A DNA stretch of 39,547 nucleotides. It comes from Roseovarius gahaiensis. GTDB taxonomy: Bacteria > Pseudomonadota > Alphaproteobacteria > Rhodobacterales > Rhodobacteraceae. Below are positions 28,474 to 37,054 of this stretch, piece by piece (the first letter of the stretch is position 1; every line of letters begins with the position of its first letter). The notes below the pieces were generated by a model. It saw only the letters and a program-made list of their open reading frames with translations, had not been told where the DNA came from and ran no database searches. The stretch lies in contig NZ_JAAORB010000029.1 of NCBI RefSeq assembly GCF_011601345.1, positions 1-39,547 on the forward strand. The letters run 5' to 3'. A program made the position numbers and the translations under genes.

Positions 28474-29835
28474 TTACATCAACTTGCGGCGGCGTGTCAC
28501 GTTAATTTCCAGATCATTTATCTTCTTGCGCAGGGTATTGCGGTTGATCCCCAACAGGTCGGCGCATTTCGCCTGATTGCCGCCAGTTGCGTCCAGCGCG
28601 ATTTCTAACAACGGCAGCTCCATCTCGCGCAGAATGCGCGCATAAAGCCCCGGTGGTGGCAAAACATTGCCGTGCAGATCGAAATAATGCTGCAAATGCC
28701 GCCCCACCGAGGCCGACAGGCTTTCGCCTTGCGTTTGCCCCAGAACCGGCTGCGCAGAGGGTTGATTGCCCAACACCGCCTGAACCTCGGCTTTGGTGAT
28801 TTGATCGGCCCGCGCCGTTAGCCCGATCCGGCGCACCGCGTTTTCCAATTGGCGCACATTGCCGGGCCAGCTATAGGCGCGCATCAATTCCATCGCCTCG
28901 TCCGACAGCCCCCGGTGCGGCAGGCCCTCGCGCTCGGCACGGGACAGAAAGTGTTCGGCCAGCAGCGGGATGTCATCCACGCGTTCGCGCAAACTGGGCA
29001 CCTCGATCACGGCACCGGACAGCCGGTAATACAGATCCTCGCGCAATCCGCCTTGCTCCATCCGGGCCGACAGTTGCGCCTGACTGGTGGCCATGAACCG
29101 TGGCGCATGATCGCCCGGCGCGTCCATCATACGCACCACACGGGCCTGTGCGGCCTGATCCAGATCGGCCACCTCGTCGAGCACGATCGTGCCACCGCGC
29201 GCCCGCGCCATCACCTTGGCTGGCCCCTCCAGATCACTCAAGTCCGCGGGCGTCACCGTCACAAAGGGCAAGGTCCGCCGATCCGAGAAATCATGCACCG
29301 CCCGCGCGATCAACGATTTGCCAGTTCCGGATTCACCAGTGATCAGCACCGGCAGATCGGTGTTCATGATCCGCGCAACAACCCGGTATAGCGCCTGCAT
29401 CGCCGGCGTGCGGCCAATCAGCGGCAATTCGTCGGGGCGTTCATCCTGCGCCTGTGCAGCGGGCCTGCGGTCGCGCGCATCCAAAGCGCGGGCCGTGCGT
29501 TTCATCAGGTCGGGCAAATCAAACGGCTTTGGCAGATAATCGAACGCCTCGGCCTCTTCGGCCTGAATGGCCGTCATGATGGTGTTCTGTGCAGAAATCA
29601 CGATCACCGGCAAGCCGGGCCGATCCTGCGAAATCTTCGGCAACATCTCAAGCCCGTTGCCATCGGGCATCATCACATCGGTGATCACCGCGTCGCCGCG
29701 CCCTTCGCTGACCCACCGCATCAGCGTCGTCAAAGAGCTTGTCGCATGCACCTTGCAGCCCGCGCGCGTCAACGCCTGCGTCAGAACCGTGCGAATCGTG
29801 CGGTCGTCATCGGCCACCAATACAGTGCCATCCAT
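28474..29835 (-). CDS. ntrC: Nitrogen regulator NtrC without the GAFTGA loop
   Basis: NtrC is the response regulator of nitrogen limitation. The 453-residue protein has a receiver domain with D53 (ITDVMMPDG), a AAA+ domain with Walker A GESGTGKS (167-174) and Walker B GGTIVLDE (214-221), and a Fis-type helix-turn-helix with [20 protein letters not shown]. Between about 199 and 214, where sigma-54 activators have the GAFTGA loop, the sequence is shortened and the loop is missing. The same loss is known for Rhodobacter capsulatus NtrC, which activates sigma-70 RNA polymerase. It overlaps ntrB by one base. Confidence 0.95.
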   Translation of the reverse strand: MDGTVLVADDDRTIRTVLTQALTRAGCKVHATSSLTTLMRWVSEGRGDAVITDVMMPDGNGLEMLPKISQDRPGLPVIVISAQNTIMTAIQAEEAEAFDYLPKPFDLPDLMKRTARALDARDRRPAAQAQDERPDELPLIGRTPAMQALYRVVARIMNTDLPVLITGESGTGKSLIARAVHDFSDRRTLPFVTVTPADLSDLEGPAKVMARARGGTIVLDEVADLDQAAQARVVRMMDAPGDHAPRFMATSQAQLSARMEQGGLREDLYYRLSGAVIEVPSLRERVDDIPLLAEHFLSRAEREGLPHRGLSDEAMELMRAYSWPGNVRQLENAVRRIGLTARADQITKAEVQAVLGNQPSAQPVLGQTQGESLSASVGRHLQHYFDLHGNVLPPPGLYARILREMELPLLEIALDATGGNQAKCADLLGINRNTLRKKINDLEINVTRRRKLM

Positions 29836-30926
29836 CAGCCTTGCTCCTCGGTTTGTGCGGCCATGTCCTCGGGGGCGCGCGGCAACGAGATACGGAACAC
29901 CGTCCGCCCCGGCACCGAGCTGACCGAAATCCAGCCGTCATGATCGGAAATAATCTTGGCCGCCAAGGCCAGACCCAGCCCCGTGCCGTTTTCGCGGCCC
30001 GAGACGAACGGATCGAAAATATCCCCGGCGATATCTGGCGGCAGGCCGGGTCCATCGTCGATCACTTCAATCTGCAACGGCAACGCCTGACCGCCACCGG
30101 TGCCCCGGCGGACGCGCAGCGACTGTTCGTAATAGGTGTGCAGGCGGATCACGCCGCCGCCCTTTCCGGCCGCTTGCGCCGCGTTTTTCAACAGGTTCTG
30201 AATCACCTGCAACAACTGATCGGAATCGCCAAGCGCCATGGGCAGCGACGGGTCGTAATCCTCGATGATGGTCATATCAGCCGCCACCCCCAGAATGGCC
30301 GAGCGCCGGGCACGATCCAGCACGTCATGCACGTTCACCGCGGCCAGTTTGGGCTTGCTGACATTGCCAAATTGCTCAACCTGCTCCAGCAAGCCAACGA
30401 TGCGGCGGCTTTCGCTGACGATCAGATCGGTCAATTCAAGATCCTGTGGCTCAAGGTTCATTGACAAAAGCTGCGCCGCGCCGGTGATCCCCGCCAGCGG
30501 GTTCTTGATTTCATGGGCCAGCATTTCGGCCATGCCAATCGCCGACTTTGCTGCTGATTTCACCGATTGCCCCTGTGTGACACGGCCTTCCAATTCGCGG
30601 GGCGAAATCAGCAAGAGCATATGTCCGGGCTTCCCGGAAAACGGGGCGATCTGCAAATTGCAGTGCAACGGCGCGCGATCTCCGGTGCCCACGTCGACAT
30701 CATTCACGAAAAGCGGCGCGTCGTTGGTGCGGGCACGCTCGAACGCATCTTCCAGCGGGGCGTCGACCATGATCTTGTCCCAGACCGGCGTGCCGGCCAC
30801 CGCCTTGGAAGACGTCATCAAAAAGCCTTCGCCTGCGGGATTAACGTGCACAATCCGGTCATGTGCGTCCAACAGCAGTGCGGGCACCGGTAGAGATGTC
30901 CAAAGCGCATCCTCGCCCCCGGTCAT
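29835..30926 (-). CDS. ntrB: Nitrogen regulation sensor kinase NtrB
   Basis: NtrB phosphorylates or dephosphorylates NtrC depending on the PII protein. The 363-residue soluble protein has a PAS-like N-terminal domain (about 1-110), the dimerisation domain with phospho-His 138 ([13 protein letters not shown]), and the ATPase domain with [16 protein letters not shown] and GTGLGL. There are no membrane segments, as expected. It overlaps dusB by four bases and ntrC by one, so the three are translated in a coupled manner. Confidence 0.96.
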   Translation of the reverse strand: MTGGEDALWTSLPVPALLLDAHDRIVHVNPAGEGFLMTSSKAVAGTPVWDKIMVDAPLEDAFERARTNDAPLFVNDVDVGTGDRAPLHCNLQIAPFSGKPGHMLLLISPRELEGRVTQGQSVKSAAKSAIGMAEMLAHEIKNPLAGITGAAQLLSMNLEPQDLELTDLIVSESRRIVGLLEQVEQFGNVSKPKLAAVNVHDVLDRARRSAILGVAADMTIIEDYDPSLPMALGDSDQLLQVIQNLLKNAAQAAGKGGGVIRLHTYYEQSLRVRRGTGGGQALPLQIEVIDDGPGLPPDIAGDIFDPFVSGRENGTGLGLALAAKIISDHDGWISVSSVPGRTVFRISLPRAPEDMAAQTEEQG

Positions 30927-31918
30927 GCCGCAGCCCTTTCACCATCACGCAACGCATGTGGGATTAGGCGCAACACCTCAGCGTTGGTCCGGCTGGTCAG
31001 CACATGTTTGCGCAGGGCCGCACCCGTGCCTGCCCCGTCCAGATACCACCCCAGATGCTTGCGCGCGACGCGGTTGCCCAAGTCAGGGCCGTAAAACCTC
31101 AGCATGTCTTCGTAATGGTCACAGATCATGTCGGCCAAATCCTCGCCTTGCGGCAGATGCGGTGGGGGCATGCCCGACAACTCCGCCGCCACCTGCGCCA
31201 AAACCCAAGGCCGCCCTTGCGCGCCGCGTCCGATCATCACCCCGTCGGCCCCCGAAAGGCGCAAAGCGTCGCGCGCCGTGGTCGCGTCAACGATATCGCC
31301 ATTGGCGATCACCGGGATGCGCACGGCCTGTTTCACCCGCGCAATCGCGGCCCAATCGGCGCGCCCCTTGTAGAATTGGCAGCGTGTCCGCCCGTGAATG
31401 GTGATCATTGCAATCCCTGCATTTTCTGCGCGCTTCGCCAGTTCCGGGGCGTTCAGCAACGCGTCATCCCAACCCAGCCGTGTTTTCAGCGTCACCGGGA
31501 TGTTAACCGCGCCGACCACGGCCTCAATCAAGCTGAGCGCATGATCAAGATCTTTCATCAACGCCGATCCGCTGGCCCCTGCGCCGCTGGCGCTTGTCAC
31601 TTTCTTGGCTGGACACCCCATATTGATGTCGATGATCCTTGCGCCGTTGGCCTCAACCTGTCGAGCGGCCTCGGCCATCCAATGTGCCTCGCGCCCGGCC
31701 AGTTGCACGGCGGTGTTTTCAAGCCCGAACCCCAGCTCGGCGCGTTCACGAACACCGGGTTTCGCCTGCACCATTTCCTGACTTGCAACCATCTCGCTGA
31801 CCACCAGCCCGACACCGAAACGGGCCACCAGATTGCGGAACGGCAAATCGGTGATTCCCGCAAGCGGAGCCAGAAGAACCGGCGGCGTCAGGGCCTTATC
31901 TGCTAAGAAGACGGTCAA
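30923..31918 (-). CDS. dusB: tRNA-dihydrouridine synthase DusB (NifR3)
   Basis: DusB uses FMN and NADPH to make dihydrouridine in the tRNA D-loop. The 331-residue TIM-barrel protein shows PLAGITDLPFRNL, INMGCPAKKVTSASGAGASGSALM with the catalytic cysteine in NMGCP, TIHGRTRCQFYKG, and VIANGDI. nifR3-ntrB-ntrC is a classical alphaproteobacterial operon, first described as regulating nitrogen fixation. The start is TTG 31918, with AAGGA eight bases upstream; no in-frame ATG or GTG with a ribosome site is nearby. Confidence 0.95.
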   Translation of the reverse strand: MTVFLADKALTPPVLLAPLAGITDLPFRNLVARFGVGLVVSEMVASQEMVQAKPGVRERAELGFGLENTAVQLAGREAHWMAEAARQVEANGARIIDINMGCPAKKVTSASGAGASGSALMKDLDHALSLIEAVVGAVNIPVTLKTRLGWDDALLNAPELAKRAENAGIAMITIHGRTRCQFYKGRADWAAIARVKQAVRIPVIANGDIVDATTARDALRLSGADGVMIGRGAQGRPWVLAQVAAELSGMPPPHLPQGEDLADMICDHYEDMLRFYGPDLGNRVARKHLGWYLDGAGTGAALRKHVLTSRTNAEVLRLIPHALRDGERAAA

Positions 31919-31946
31919 GTGATTAATCCTTGTGCACTGTCGCTTG

Positions 31947-31981
31947 TGTAAACAATCACGGATTTTTTAACAACGTTTACA
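31947..31981. promoter_or_regulatory. TGTAAAC/GTTTACA inverted repeat in the dusB-ispDF divergent region
   Basis: Perfect 7-base arms at 31947-31953 and 31975-31981 are 21 bases apart, 29 bases upstream of the dusB start and about 95 bases upstream of ispDF. The 157-base divergent region must hold promoters for both operons; this symmetric element is a reasonable regulator site, identity unknown. An AT-rich ATTTTTTAAC run lies between the arms. Confidence 0.4.
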
Positions 31982-32075
31982 GCCAGAAATGAGAATATGA
32001 AACCGGCGTCTGATTAATTTTTGGGCACTTCACCCCGGCATTGCGCTTGTCCGGGGCTGCGCGTAATCAAGACCC

Positions 32076-33224
32076 ATGACAAACGCCGCCATCATCGTCG
32101 CCGCAGGTCGCGGCACCCGCGCCGGGGGGGATCAGCCCAAGCAATGGCAGATATTGGCGGGCCGCCCCGTCATTGACTGGACCGTCGCCGCATTTCAAGC
32201 GGTGGCGGACCTTGCGCGCATCGTGGTGGTGCTACATCCCGACGACCTGCCCCGATACGCCCCGGCCAACGGCATCGAAGTTACACCCGGCGGTGCCACA
32301 CGGGCCCAATCGGTGCGTAACGGGTTGGAATATCTGGCCGCGACATCAGACGGCACGCCCATTTCAAACGTCCTGATCCACGATGTCGCGCGGTGTTGCA
32401 CGACGCCCACCTATATTTCGTATATTTTATCCGAAATTCAGGCGGGCGATGCACCCGCCGTGGCCCCGGCCCTGCCCGTCACCGATGCGCTTTGGCGCGG
32501 CGACGCCGGACAGGTGATCGGCACGCAGGATCGCGCGGGATTGTTCCGCGCGCAAACCCCACAGGCCTTTGTGTTCACCGATATCCTGTCTGCACACCGT
32601 CAATCGGACGGCACAGCCGCCGATGATGTCGAAGTTGCCCGCGCTAGCAATATGCCCGTGCGCATCGTTGACGGGGACGAGGACAATCTGAAAATCACCC
32701 ATCCCGGCGACTTTTCCCGCGCCGCGAAACTATTGGAGCAGCACATGGATATCCGTGTTGGCAATGGCTATGACGTGCATCGGTTCGGCGACGGCGACCA
32801 CGTGGTTTTATGCGGCGTTAAGATCCCCCACACCCGCGGCCTGCAAGGCCATTCCGATGCGGATGTTGGCATGCACGCCCTGACCGATGCGCTCTATGGG
32901 GCCCTTGCCATGGGCGATATCGGCCGCCACTTTCCGCCAAGCGATCCGCAGTGGAAAGGTGCCGAAAGCCACATATTCTTCCGCCACGCGGTTGGGCTGG
33001 TGTCTGAAAATGGATTTTCTATCAGTAACTTGGACGTCACACTTGTCTGCGAGAGGCCCAAGATCGGGCCGCACGCCGCGGCGATGCAACAGGCGCTTTC
33101 CACCATCACCGGCCTGCCGATTGATCGCATTTCCATCAAGGCGACCACCTCGGAACGTCTTGGGTTTACGGGCCGCGAGGAAGGCATCGCGGCGCAAGCC
33201 ACTGCAACATTGGTGAAGACATGA
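32076..33224 (+). CDS. ispDF: Bifunctional IspD/IspF isoprenoid enzyme
   Basis: This fusion carries two steps of the MEP isoprenoid pathway. Residues 1 to about 222 are the cytidylyltransferase IspD, with the CTP-binding [16 protein letters not shown] opening and ADDVEVAR; residues about 225-382 are the cyclodiphosphate synthase IspF, with metal ligands in DVHRF and [16 protein letters not shown], and ATTSERLGF near the end. The intermediate enzyme IspE is not here. Fused ispDF is common in alphaproteobacteria. IspD's usual HDAARP motif reads HDVARC, a mild variant. The pgpA start overlaps the stop by ATGA. Confidence 0.96.
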   Translation: MTNAAIIVAAGRGTRAGGDQPKQWQILAGRPVIDWTVAAFQAVADLARIVVVLHPDDLPRYAPANGIEVTPGGATRAQSVRNGLEYLAATSDGTPISNVLIHDVARCCTTPTYISYILSEIQAGDAPAVAPALPVTDALWRGDAGQVIGTQDRAGLFRAQTPQAFVFTDILSAHRQSDGTAADDVEVARASNMPVRIVDGDEDNLKITHPGDFSRAAKLLEQHMDIRVGNGYDVHRFGDGDHVVLCGVKIPHTRGLQGHSDADVGMHALTDALYGALAMGDIGRHFPPSDPQWKGAESHIFFRHAVGLVSENGFSISNLDVTLVCERPKIGPHAAAMQQALSTITGLPIDRISIKATTSERLGFTGREEGIAAQATATLVKT

Positions 33225-33718
33225 GCGTAAGTCATTTGATTGCAACATTTTTCCACGTCGGCCACCTGCGACCGGCCCCCGGAACATGGGGTTCGGCCGC
33301 AGCCATCCCGGTGGCATGGGCGCTGCATGTGCTGGGCGGTCCTTGGCTTTTGGGCGCAGGTGTGATCGTTTCATTTGCTTTAGGTTGGTGGGCGACGTCA
33401 TTGGAAACAAAAGGCAAAGAGGATCATGACCCCTCCGAGATCGTGATCGACGAAGTCGCGGGCCAATGGCTGGCCTTCCTGCCGGTGTCCATCGGTGCGG
33501 CGCATGTTGGCGTGCCGCTCACCGCGCTTTATCCGGGCTGGTTCGCCGCCTTCGTTCTGTTTCGACTGTTCGACATCTGGAAACCCGGCCCGGTTGGATG
33601 GGCCGACAGGCGGGGGGACTCGCTTGGCGTGATGCTGGATGATATCATTGCAGGTGCGATCGCCGCCGCGGGTGTCATCGCCTTGGCGGCCCTTTCACAT
33701 GGAGTTTTAATGAATTGA
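33221..33718 (+). CDS. pgpA: Phosphatidylglycerophosphatase A
   Basis: PgpA removes phosphate from phosphatidylglycerophosphate to give phosphatidylglycerol in the inner membrane. The 165-residue protein has the signature [14 protein letters not shown] near the N-terminus, [13 protein letters not shown] with the acidic metal-binding residues, and [19 protein letters not shown], with membrane helices between. The start overlaps the ispDF stop (ATGA) and the stop overlaps the next start (TTGA). Confidence 0.95.
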   Translation: MSVSHLIATFFHVGHLRPAPGTWGSAAAIPVAWALHVLGGPWLLGAGVIVSFALGWWATSLETKGKEDHDPSEIVIDEVAGQWLAFLPVSIGAAHVGVPLTALYPGWFAAFVLFRLFDIWKPGPVGWADRRGDSLGVMLDDIIAGAIAAAGVIALAALSHGVLMN

Positions 33719-34182
33719 TTAAACAGGAAATTATAGACCTTGCGCGCAGCTTGAACTTGCGTGTTGCCACCGCTGAATCCTGTACGGGCGGCATGGTTTC
33801 GGTTGCGTTGACCGATATGCCCGGCGCGTCTGATGTCATGGATCGCGGTTTTGTGACCTATTCAAACGCCGCAAAGGTGGAGATGCTGGGCGTGTCCACC
33901 GACAGCTTGATGGCGCATGGCGCGGTCTCGGAACAGGTTGCACAGGAAATGGCCGAAGGCGCACTGTCGCGCTCGGCGGCGGATCTGACCGTTGCCATCA
34001 CCGGGGTTGCCGGTCCCGGCGGGTCCGAGCATAAACCAGAAGGCCGCGTATGTTTCGGATTGGCGCGTAAGGGGTTGAAAACGTTTACAGACACGCAAGA
34101 ATTTGGCGCGCAAGGCCGCGACACGGTGCGGCAATTGTCGCGCGATCATGCTTTGGCCCTGCTCAAGCGCAGCTTGGTTTGA
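33715..34182 (+). CDS. pncC: CinA C-terminal domain protein, nicotinamide-nucleotide amidohydrolase
   Basis: PncC deamidates nicotinamide mononucleotide to nicotinate mononucleotide, recycling the pyridine nucleotide ring. The 155-residue length is that of the stand-alone CinA C-terminal domain, with TAESCTGGMVSVALTDMPGAS at the active site and ITGVAGPGGSEHKPEGRVCFG. The start is TTG 33715, overlapping the pgpA stop as TTGA, with GGAG about ten bases upstream. The ispDF-pgpA-pncC order with 4-base overlaps marks one operon. Confidence 0.92.
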   Translation: MIKQEIIDLARSLNLRVATAESCTGGMVSVALTDMPGASDVMDRGFVTYSNAAKVEMLGVSTDSLMAHGAVSEQVAQEMAEGALSRSAADLTVAITGVAGPGGSEHKPEGRVCFGLARKGLKTFTDTQEFGAQGRDTVRQLSRDHALALLKRSLV

Positions 34183-34255
34183 CGGGTCGCACCCTTGGCC
34201 GGGCATGACAAGGCCAACCAGCACGTGATGAACCGTCGTTTCAAGCCGTTGGGGC

Positions 34256-34702
34256 TTAGCCGTACAAATCCTGCGCGCGGCCCTCGAAGGCTTTGACGAT
34301 ACGTTGCATCGCCTCGTAGAAAAATAGCCCTGCAGCCTTTTGCAAAAGCATGTTCTTAAATTCGAAATCCACATCGAACTGCACTTCGCAACCGCCCTCG
34401 ATGTCCTTGAACCGCCAATTCGAAATCATGTGTTTGAACGGGCCGTCCAGATATTCGGTTTTGATCTGCTTGTCGTCGGGCCATAACACGACACGGCTGC
34501 CAAACCGTTCGCGGAAGACCTTGAAACTGATCACCAAATCCGCTTCCATCAGGATGGACCCATCGGCCTGCGCCTCATCCCTGCGCACCCGCGCGGCGGC
34601 TGTCCACGGCAGAAATTTTGGATAGCTGGCCACATCTGCCACCAGATCATACATTTGCTGGGCCGTATACGGCAGCTTGCGAGTTTCGGCATGTGACGGC
34701 AT
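34256..34702 (-). CDS. Coq10/RatA-type SRPBCC (START-fold) protein
   Basis: The 148-residue protein is a single START-like lipid-binding domain of the Coq10/RatA group: YTAQQMYDLVADVASYPKFLPW at the start and the long C-terminal helix KNMLLQKAAGLFFYEAMQRIVKAFEGRA. Coq10 binds ubiquinone in mitochondria; RatA is described as blocking 70S formation in E. coli. Which role applies is not decidable here. ATG 34702 starts exactly at the fold; the longer upstream frame is not conserved-looking. It converges on pncC across 73 bases with no clear terminator. Confidence 0.9.
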   Translation of the reverse strand: MPSHAETRKLPYTAQQMYDLVADVASYPKFLPWTAAARVRRDEAQADGSILMEADLVISFKVFRERFGSRVVLWPDDKQIKTEYLDGPFKHMISNWRFKDIEGGCEVQFDVDFEFKNMLLQKAAGLFFYEAMQRIVKAFEGRAQDLYG

Positions 34703-34833
34703 TCGTGCGCGCACCCCTGATTGTTTGTGGACAGGTCCACGCGTTGTCTTATGCTGGTCGCGGAATTTCAAGAGGAAGACATGCCGACACCGCGCCAATA
34801 TGACCTTCGACAGCACGATTTGCTTGGTCTGCG

Positions 34834-35019
34834 ATGAACATTCGCTGGCTGTTTCGGATGGCACGGTGGGCGCAGTCCCCACCAAGCGCAAAACAAGTGA
34901 AATTTGTTTTTGCGATCATTGCACTGTGCCTGATCCTGTATGCGTTCGAATATTTCATTGGATGGCCCGAGGCCCTGACTCCGAACAGCCCGCGCGGACG
35001 GCTGTGGAACGTGAACTAA
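34834..35019 (+). CDS. Small single-helix membrane protein, hypothetical
   Basis: This 61-residue open frame has a basic, Pro/Ser-containing N-terminus (MNIRWLFRMARWAQSPPS), one hydrophobic helix (about residues 23-43, VKFVFAIIALCLILYAFEYFI) and a short polar end. That is a plausible small membrane protein, divergent from the coq10/ratA gene. The ribosome site is poor and I know no function. It is the last feature of the conserved core before the accessory stretch. Confidence 0.5.
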   Translation: MNIRWLFRMARWAQSPPSAKQVKFVFAIIALCLILYAFEYFIGWPEALTPNSPRGRLWNVN

Positions 35020-36643
35020 ACCACGGCCCCGAGTGATCGCCGGATAAAAACAAGGGGCTGGCGCAGATCAAAAACCGGGGCCGGTCACACCGGCATACGT
35101 GCCATGCACCGCATGCTTGTGCACCGCGCGCCTGTGCGCTCGGGTCGCCGCCAGCCAACAGTGGCCAGTGCCATCACACGTTGTGGGGGCGATCCACAGA
35201 CGCGACCCAGTGATCAGGCGCTGGTTTTGGTCGTTATGACCTACAAGCGTTAAGTTTCTGATTGTATTTCATAAAATCATCGAGCGCTCCCGAGTATTAG
35301 GGAACCTTTTTATTTTCTAAGGAAACAATGCGCGCCAAAAAATGCGATCCCTCGCGGGATATCGACCCAAAGGTTATCAAAAAATCCCTAAGTATTGTCA
35401 GCTTTGCCGTTGTGATCGGCGCGGTTGTATCGATTGCCCCAAACATGGCGTGCCCACAAGCCGCGCCAGAGGAGTGCCTGCCCGGATCCATTCTGCACGC
35501 GCTGTACGCGCGGATGGCTCTGTTGTCGTGAGGGAGGCGTATAACGGCACGGACTACCGCGCGTTTCTCTGGCGCACGCAGATGCAGGATTTCCCAAACC
35601 TGATGCTGTCCTTCCCGGAGCTGGCCAATGATACGGGGGTTGCGGTTGCGCAACAACAGCGCTTGGCAGGTCGGCTCATGCAGCAGGCCTGTCAGGCCGA
35701 CGGGGGCCAAGTCTGCCTGAGTGGTGGCAGCGAGCTGGTTGATACGTGATCCACCGATGCGCAAGAAATTGGCAGCCGCAACAGCGGTATGGCGACACTG
35801 ACCTACGGTCGTGGCACCAAGCCCAGCCAAGTGGCGAAACTCTGGCCACTTTCAAACCTGTCGAGATCGGGTGCGAAACGCGACAGCACGGCCTTGGGTT
35901 GCCGCGCCGTTTCTTGCCTCACTCTGGCGTTTTACGAACGGATTTACGTAAGCAGTTGGTGCGCGCCGAACCTCATGGCCATGACTTTGCGCAAGCCGGT
36001 CCCAATGGTCCTACGTCGCGCAGGCCTAAATCGCCACTATGCAAGCTGGGTGGTCAGCCAACAGCGCCGACAGCCGTGTTCGCGACACAGCGCGTTTGAA
36101 GACAACTGCCCATCTGGTCCGACAGCACAGGCCTGAAAGCTGCCTTATGCCAAATCGATTGCCAAAATACTGATCTTTGATGTCTTTGATTTGCCCTCTA
36201 CCAAGCGACATTAGAACCGTTATGATTTACGATGCCGGCGAGTGGACGCCTCCACCGCGTCAGTTCAGTGGATTTCGTAAGGAAAGAAGTCCACGGGACT
36301 GTTTTATCATGTTCCTCTGTTCAGGATTTTGCGCGCCTTCGGTGACGGGGGCCAACTTCTATTTTACCTCACGGCGCTTGATGGGCAAATCCGCCTCGGC
36401 CACTGGGATCTTGACGGACGTCGCAAACACCGTCTTACATCCACAGTTTTTCTTGGCCTCCAAAATGAACAAACAAAGCCTTTGCCAATCTAGGTCCGGC
36501 GCAAAAAATCTCCGCGACGCTGGCAGACGCTTTTGGTTTGGTGACACTGCAGCCAATCCAAGTTTCAAGACGTCAAAGATCCGATTTCGGAAACTTTTGG
36601 TAAATGCCATGTCGCTGTTGCGACCATTGACAATGCCTGACCT
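35020..36643. other. Accessory stretch without a recognisable intact gene
   Basis: About 1.6 kb holds only short, mutually overlapping frames on both strands, none with a recognisable domain. Base composition is less GC-rich and less regular than in the flanking genes, by eye, especially 36150-36640. Candidates such as a 135-codon plus-strand frame ending at 35749, 36177-36647 (+) and 36359-36610 (-) all lack a clear family. The likeliest reading is decayed or recombined DNA marking the border of an island. No tRNA, transposase, terminal repeat or attachment site could be identified. Confidence 0.55.
35328..35531 (+). pseudogene. Small membrane/exported ORF, possibly the 5' part of a frameshifted gene
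   Basis: A 67-codon frame starts at ATG 35328, with AAGGA just upstream (35319-35323) and a TTAAGT-16-TAAAAT promoter-like pair at 35250-35277. It encodes a basic head and one hydrophobic helix (SIVSFAVVIGAVVSIAP), then CPQAAPEECLPG. The neighbouring frame stays open from about 35500 to 35749 with soluble protein character (REAYNGTDYRAFLW, QMQDFPNLMLSFPELANDTG), so one frameshift would join them into a protein of about 135 residues. I do not recognise it. Confidence 0.35.
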
Positions 36644-36656
36644 GTGACGCGACAAT
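36627..36656 (+). promoter_or_regulatory. Candidate promoter of the exported Cys/His protein and cytochrome group
   Basis: A perfect TTGACA (36627-36632) and GACAAT (36651-36656, 4 of 6) are spaced by 18 bases. Start of transcription would fall close to the ATG at 36662, which has no ribosome site. The -35 sits inside an 11-base palindrome CATTG-A-CAATG (36625-36635), a possible operator half. Confidence 0.35.
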
Positions 36657-36661
36657 CAGCG

Positions 36662-37000
36662 ATGATGCCGATGACGTTTCCATATAGCCGAATACTCTTG
36701 TTTACGGCGATTACCGTGGGCTTGATGACGCTGCTGTCGGCGTGGCCGACGGCCGCCGCCGCTCATCCATCTGTTTCGCATATGTCCGACAGCGCGCAGC
36801 AAGGCATGGAGGACGCACAGACGGCACCAGCCAGCGAGTCTTGCTGCCATCATGATGGCACATGCACATCAAAGGTGACCCTGAGCATCCATCATGCGCC
36901 AGCGCCGTTGCGCGAAACCTCTGCCGGTTACCCTATCTTTGCGGACCCTTACCGCACCTCGCTGTCCAGCGTAGCCGATCCGCCTCCCCCGCGCATCTGA
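36662..37000 (+). CDS. Small exported Cys/His/Met-rich protein, possible copper-binding (CopL-like)
   Basis: This 112-residue product has a signal peptide (hydrophobic ILLFTAITVGLMTLLSAW, cleavage near TAAAAHPS), followed by metal-ligand-rich sequence: HPSVSHMSDS, ESCCHHDGTCTSK and LSIHHAPAP, ending in PPPPRI. The clustered Cys, His and Met point to binding of a soft metal such as copper in the periplasm. Small proteins of this look accompany copper resistance genes (CopL and DUF2946-like). I call this an inference from composition. The start is ATG 36662 or 36665; a GTG at 36644 is also in frame. It is followed by the cytochrome c' gene after 54 bases. Confidence 0.65.
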   Translation: MMPMTFPYSRILLFTAITVGLMTLLSAWPTAAAAHPSVSHMSDSAQQGMEDAQTAPASESCCHHDGTCTSKVTLSIHHAPAPLRETSAGYPIFADPYRTSLSSVADPPPPRI

Positions 37001-37041
37001 TCCAATCCCACGGGCCTGACGGGCCGACGACAATTGGATCA
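36998..37041 (+). repeat. 9-base inverted repeat between the Cys/His gene and cytochrome c'
   Basis: TGATCCAAT (36998-37006) and ATTGGATCA (37033-37041) are perfect complements. The left arm contains the stop codon of the upstream gene and the right arm ends two bases before the GGAG of the cytochrome gene. There is no T-run, so it is not a typical terminator; an mRNA hairpin or a regulator site are both possible. Confidence 0.6.
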
Positions 37042-37054
37042 ACGGAGAATGACT

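Noticed and set aside
34183..34255. TTGGCC/GGCCAA inverted repeat as a bidirectional terminator between pncC and coq10/ratA
   Set aside because: Arms are only six bases with an 11-base loop and no T-run on either strand; insufficient.
35020..35160. tRNA gene or attachment site at the core/accessory border
   Set aside because: No cloverleaf-like sequence or direct repeat bordering the accessory stretch could be found by eye.
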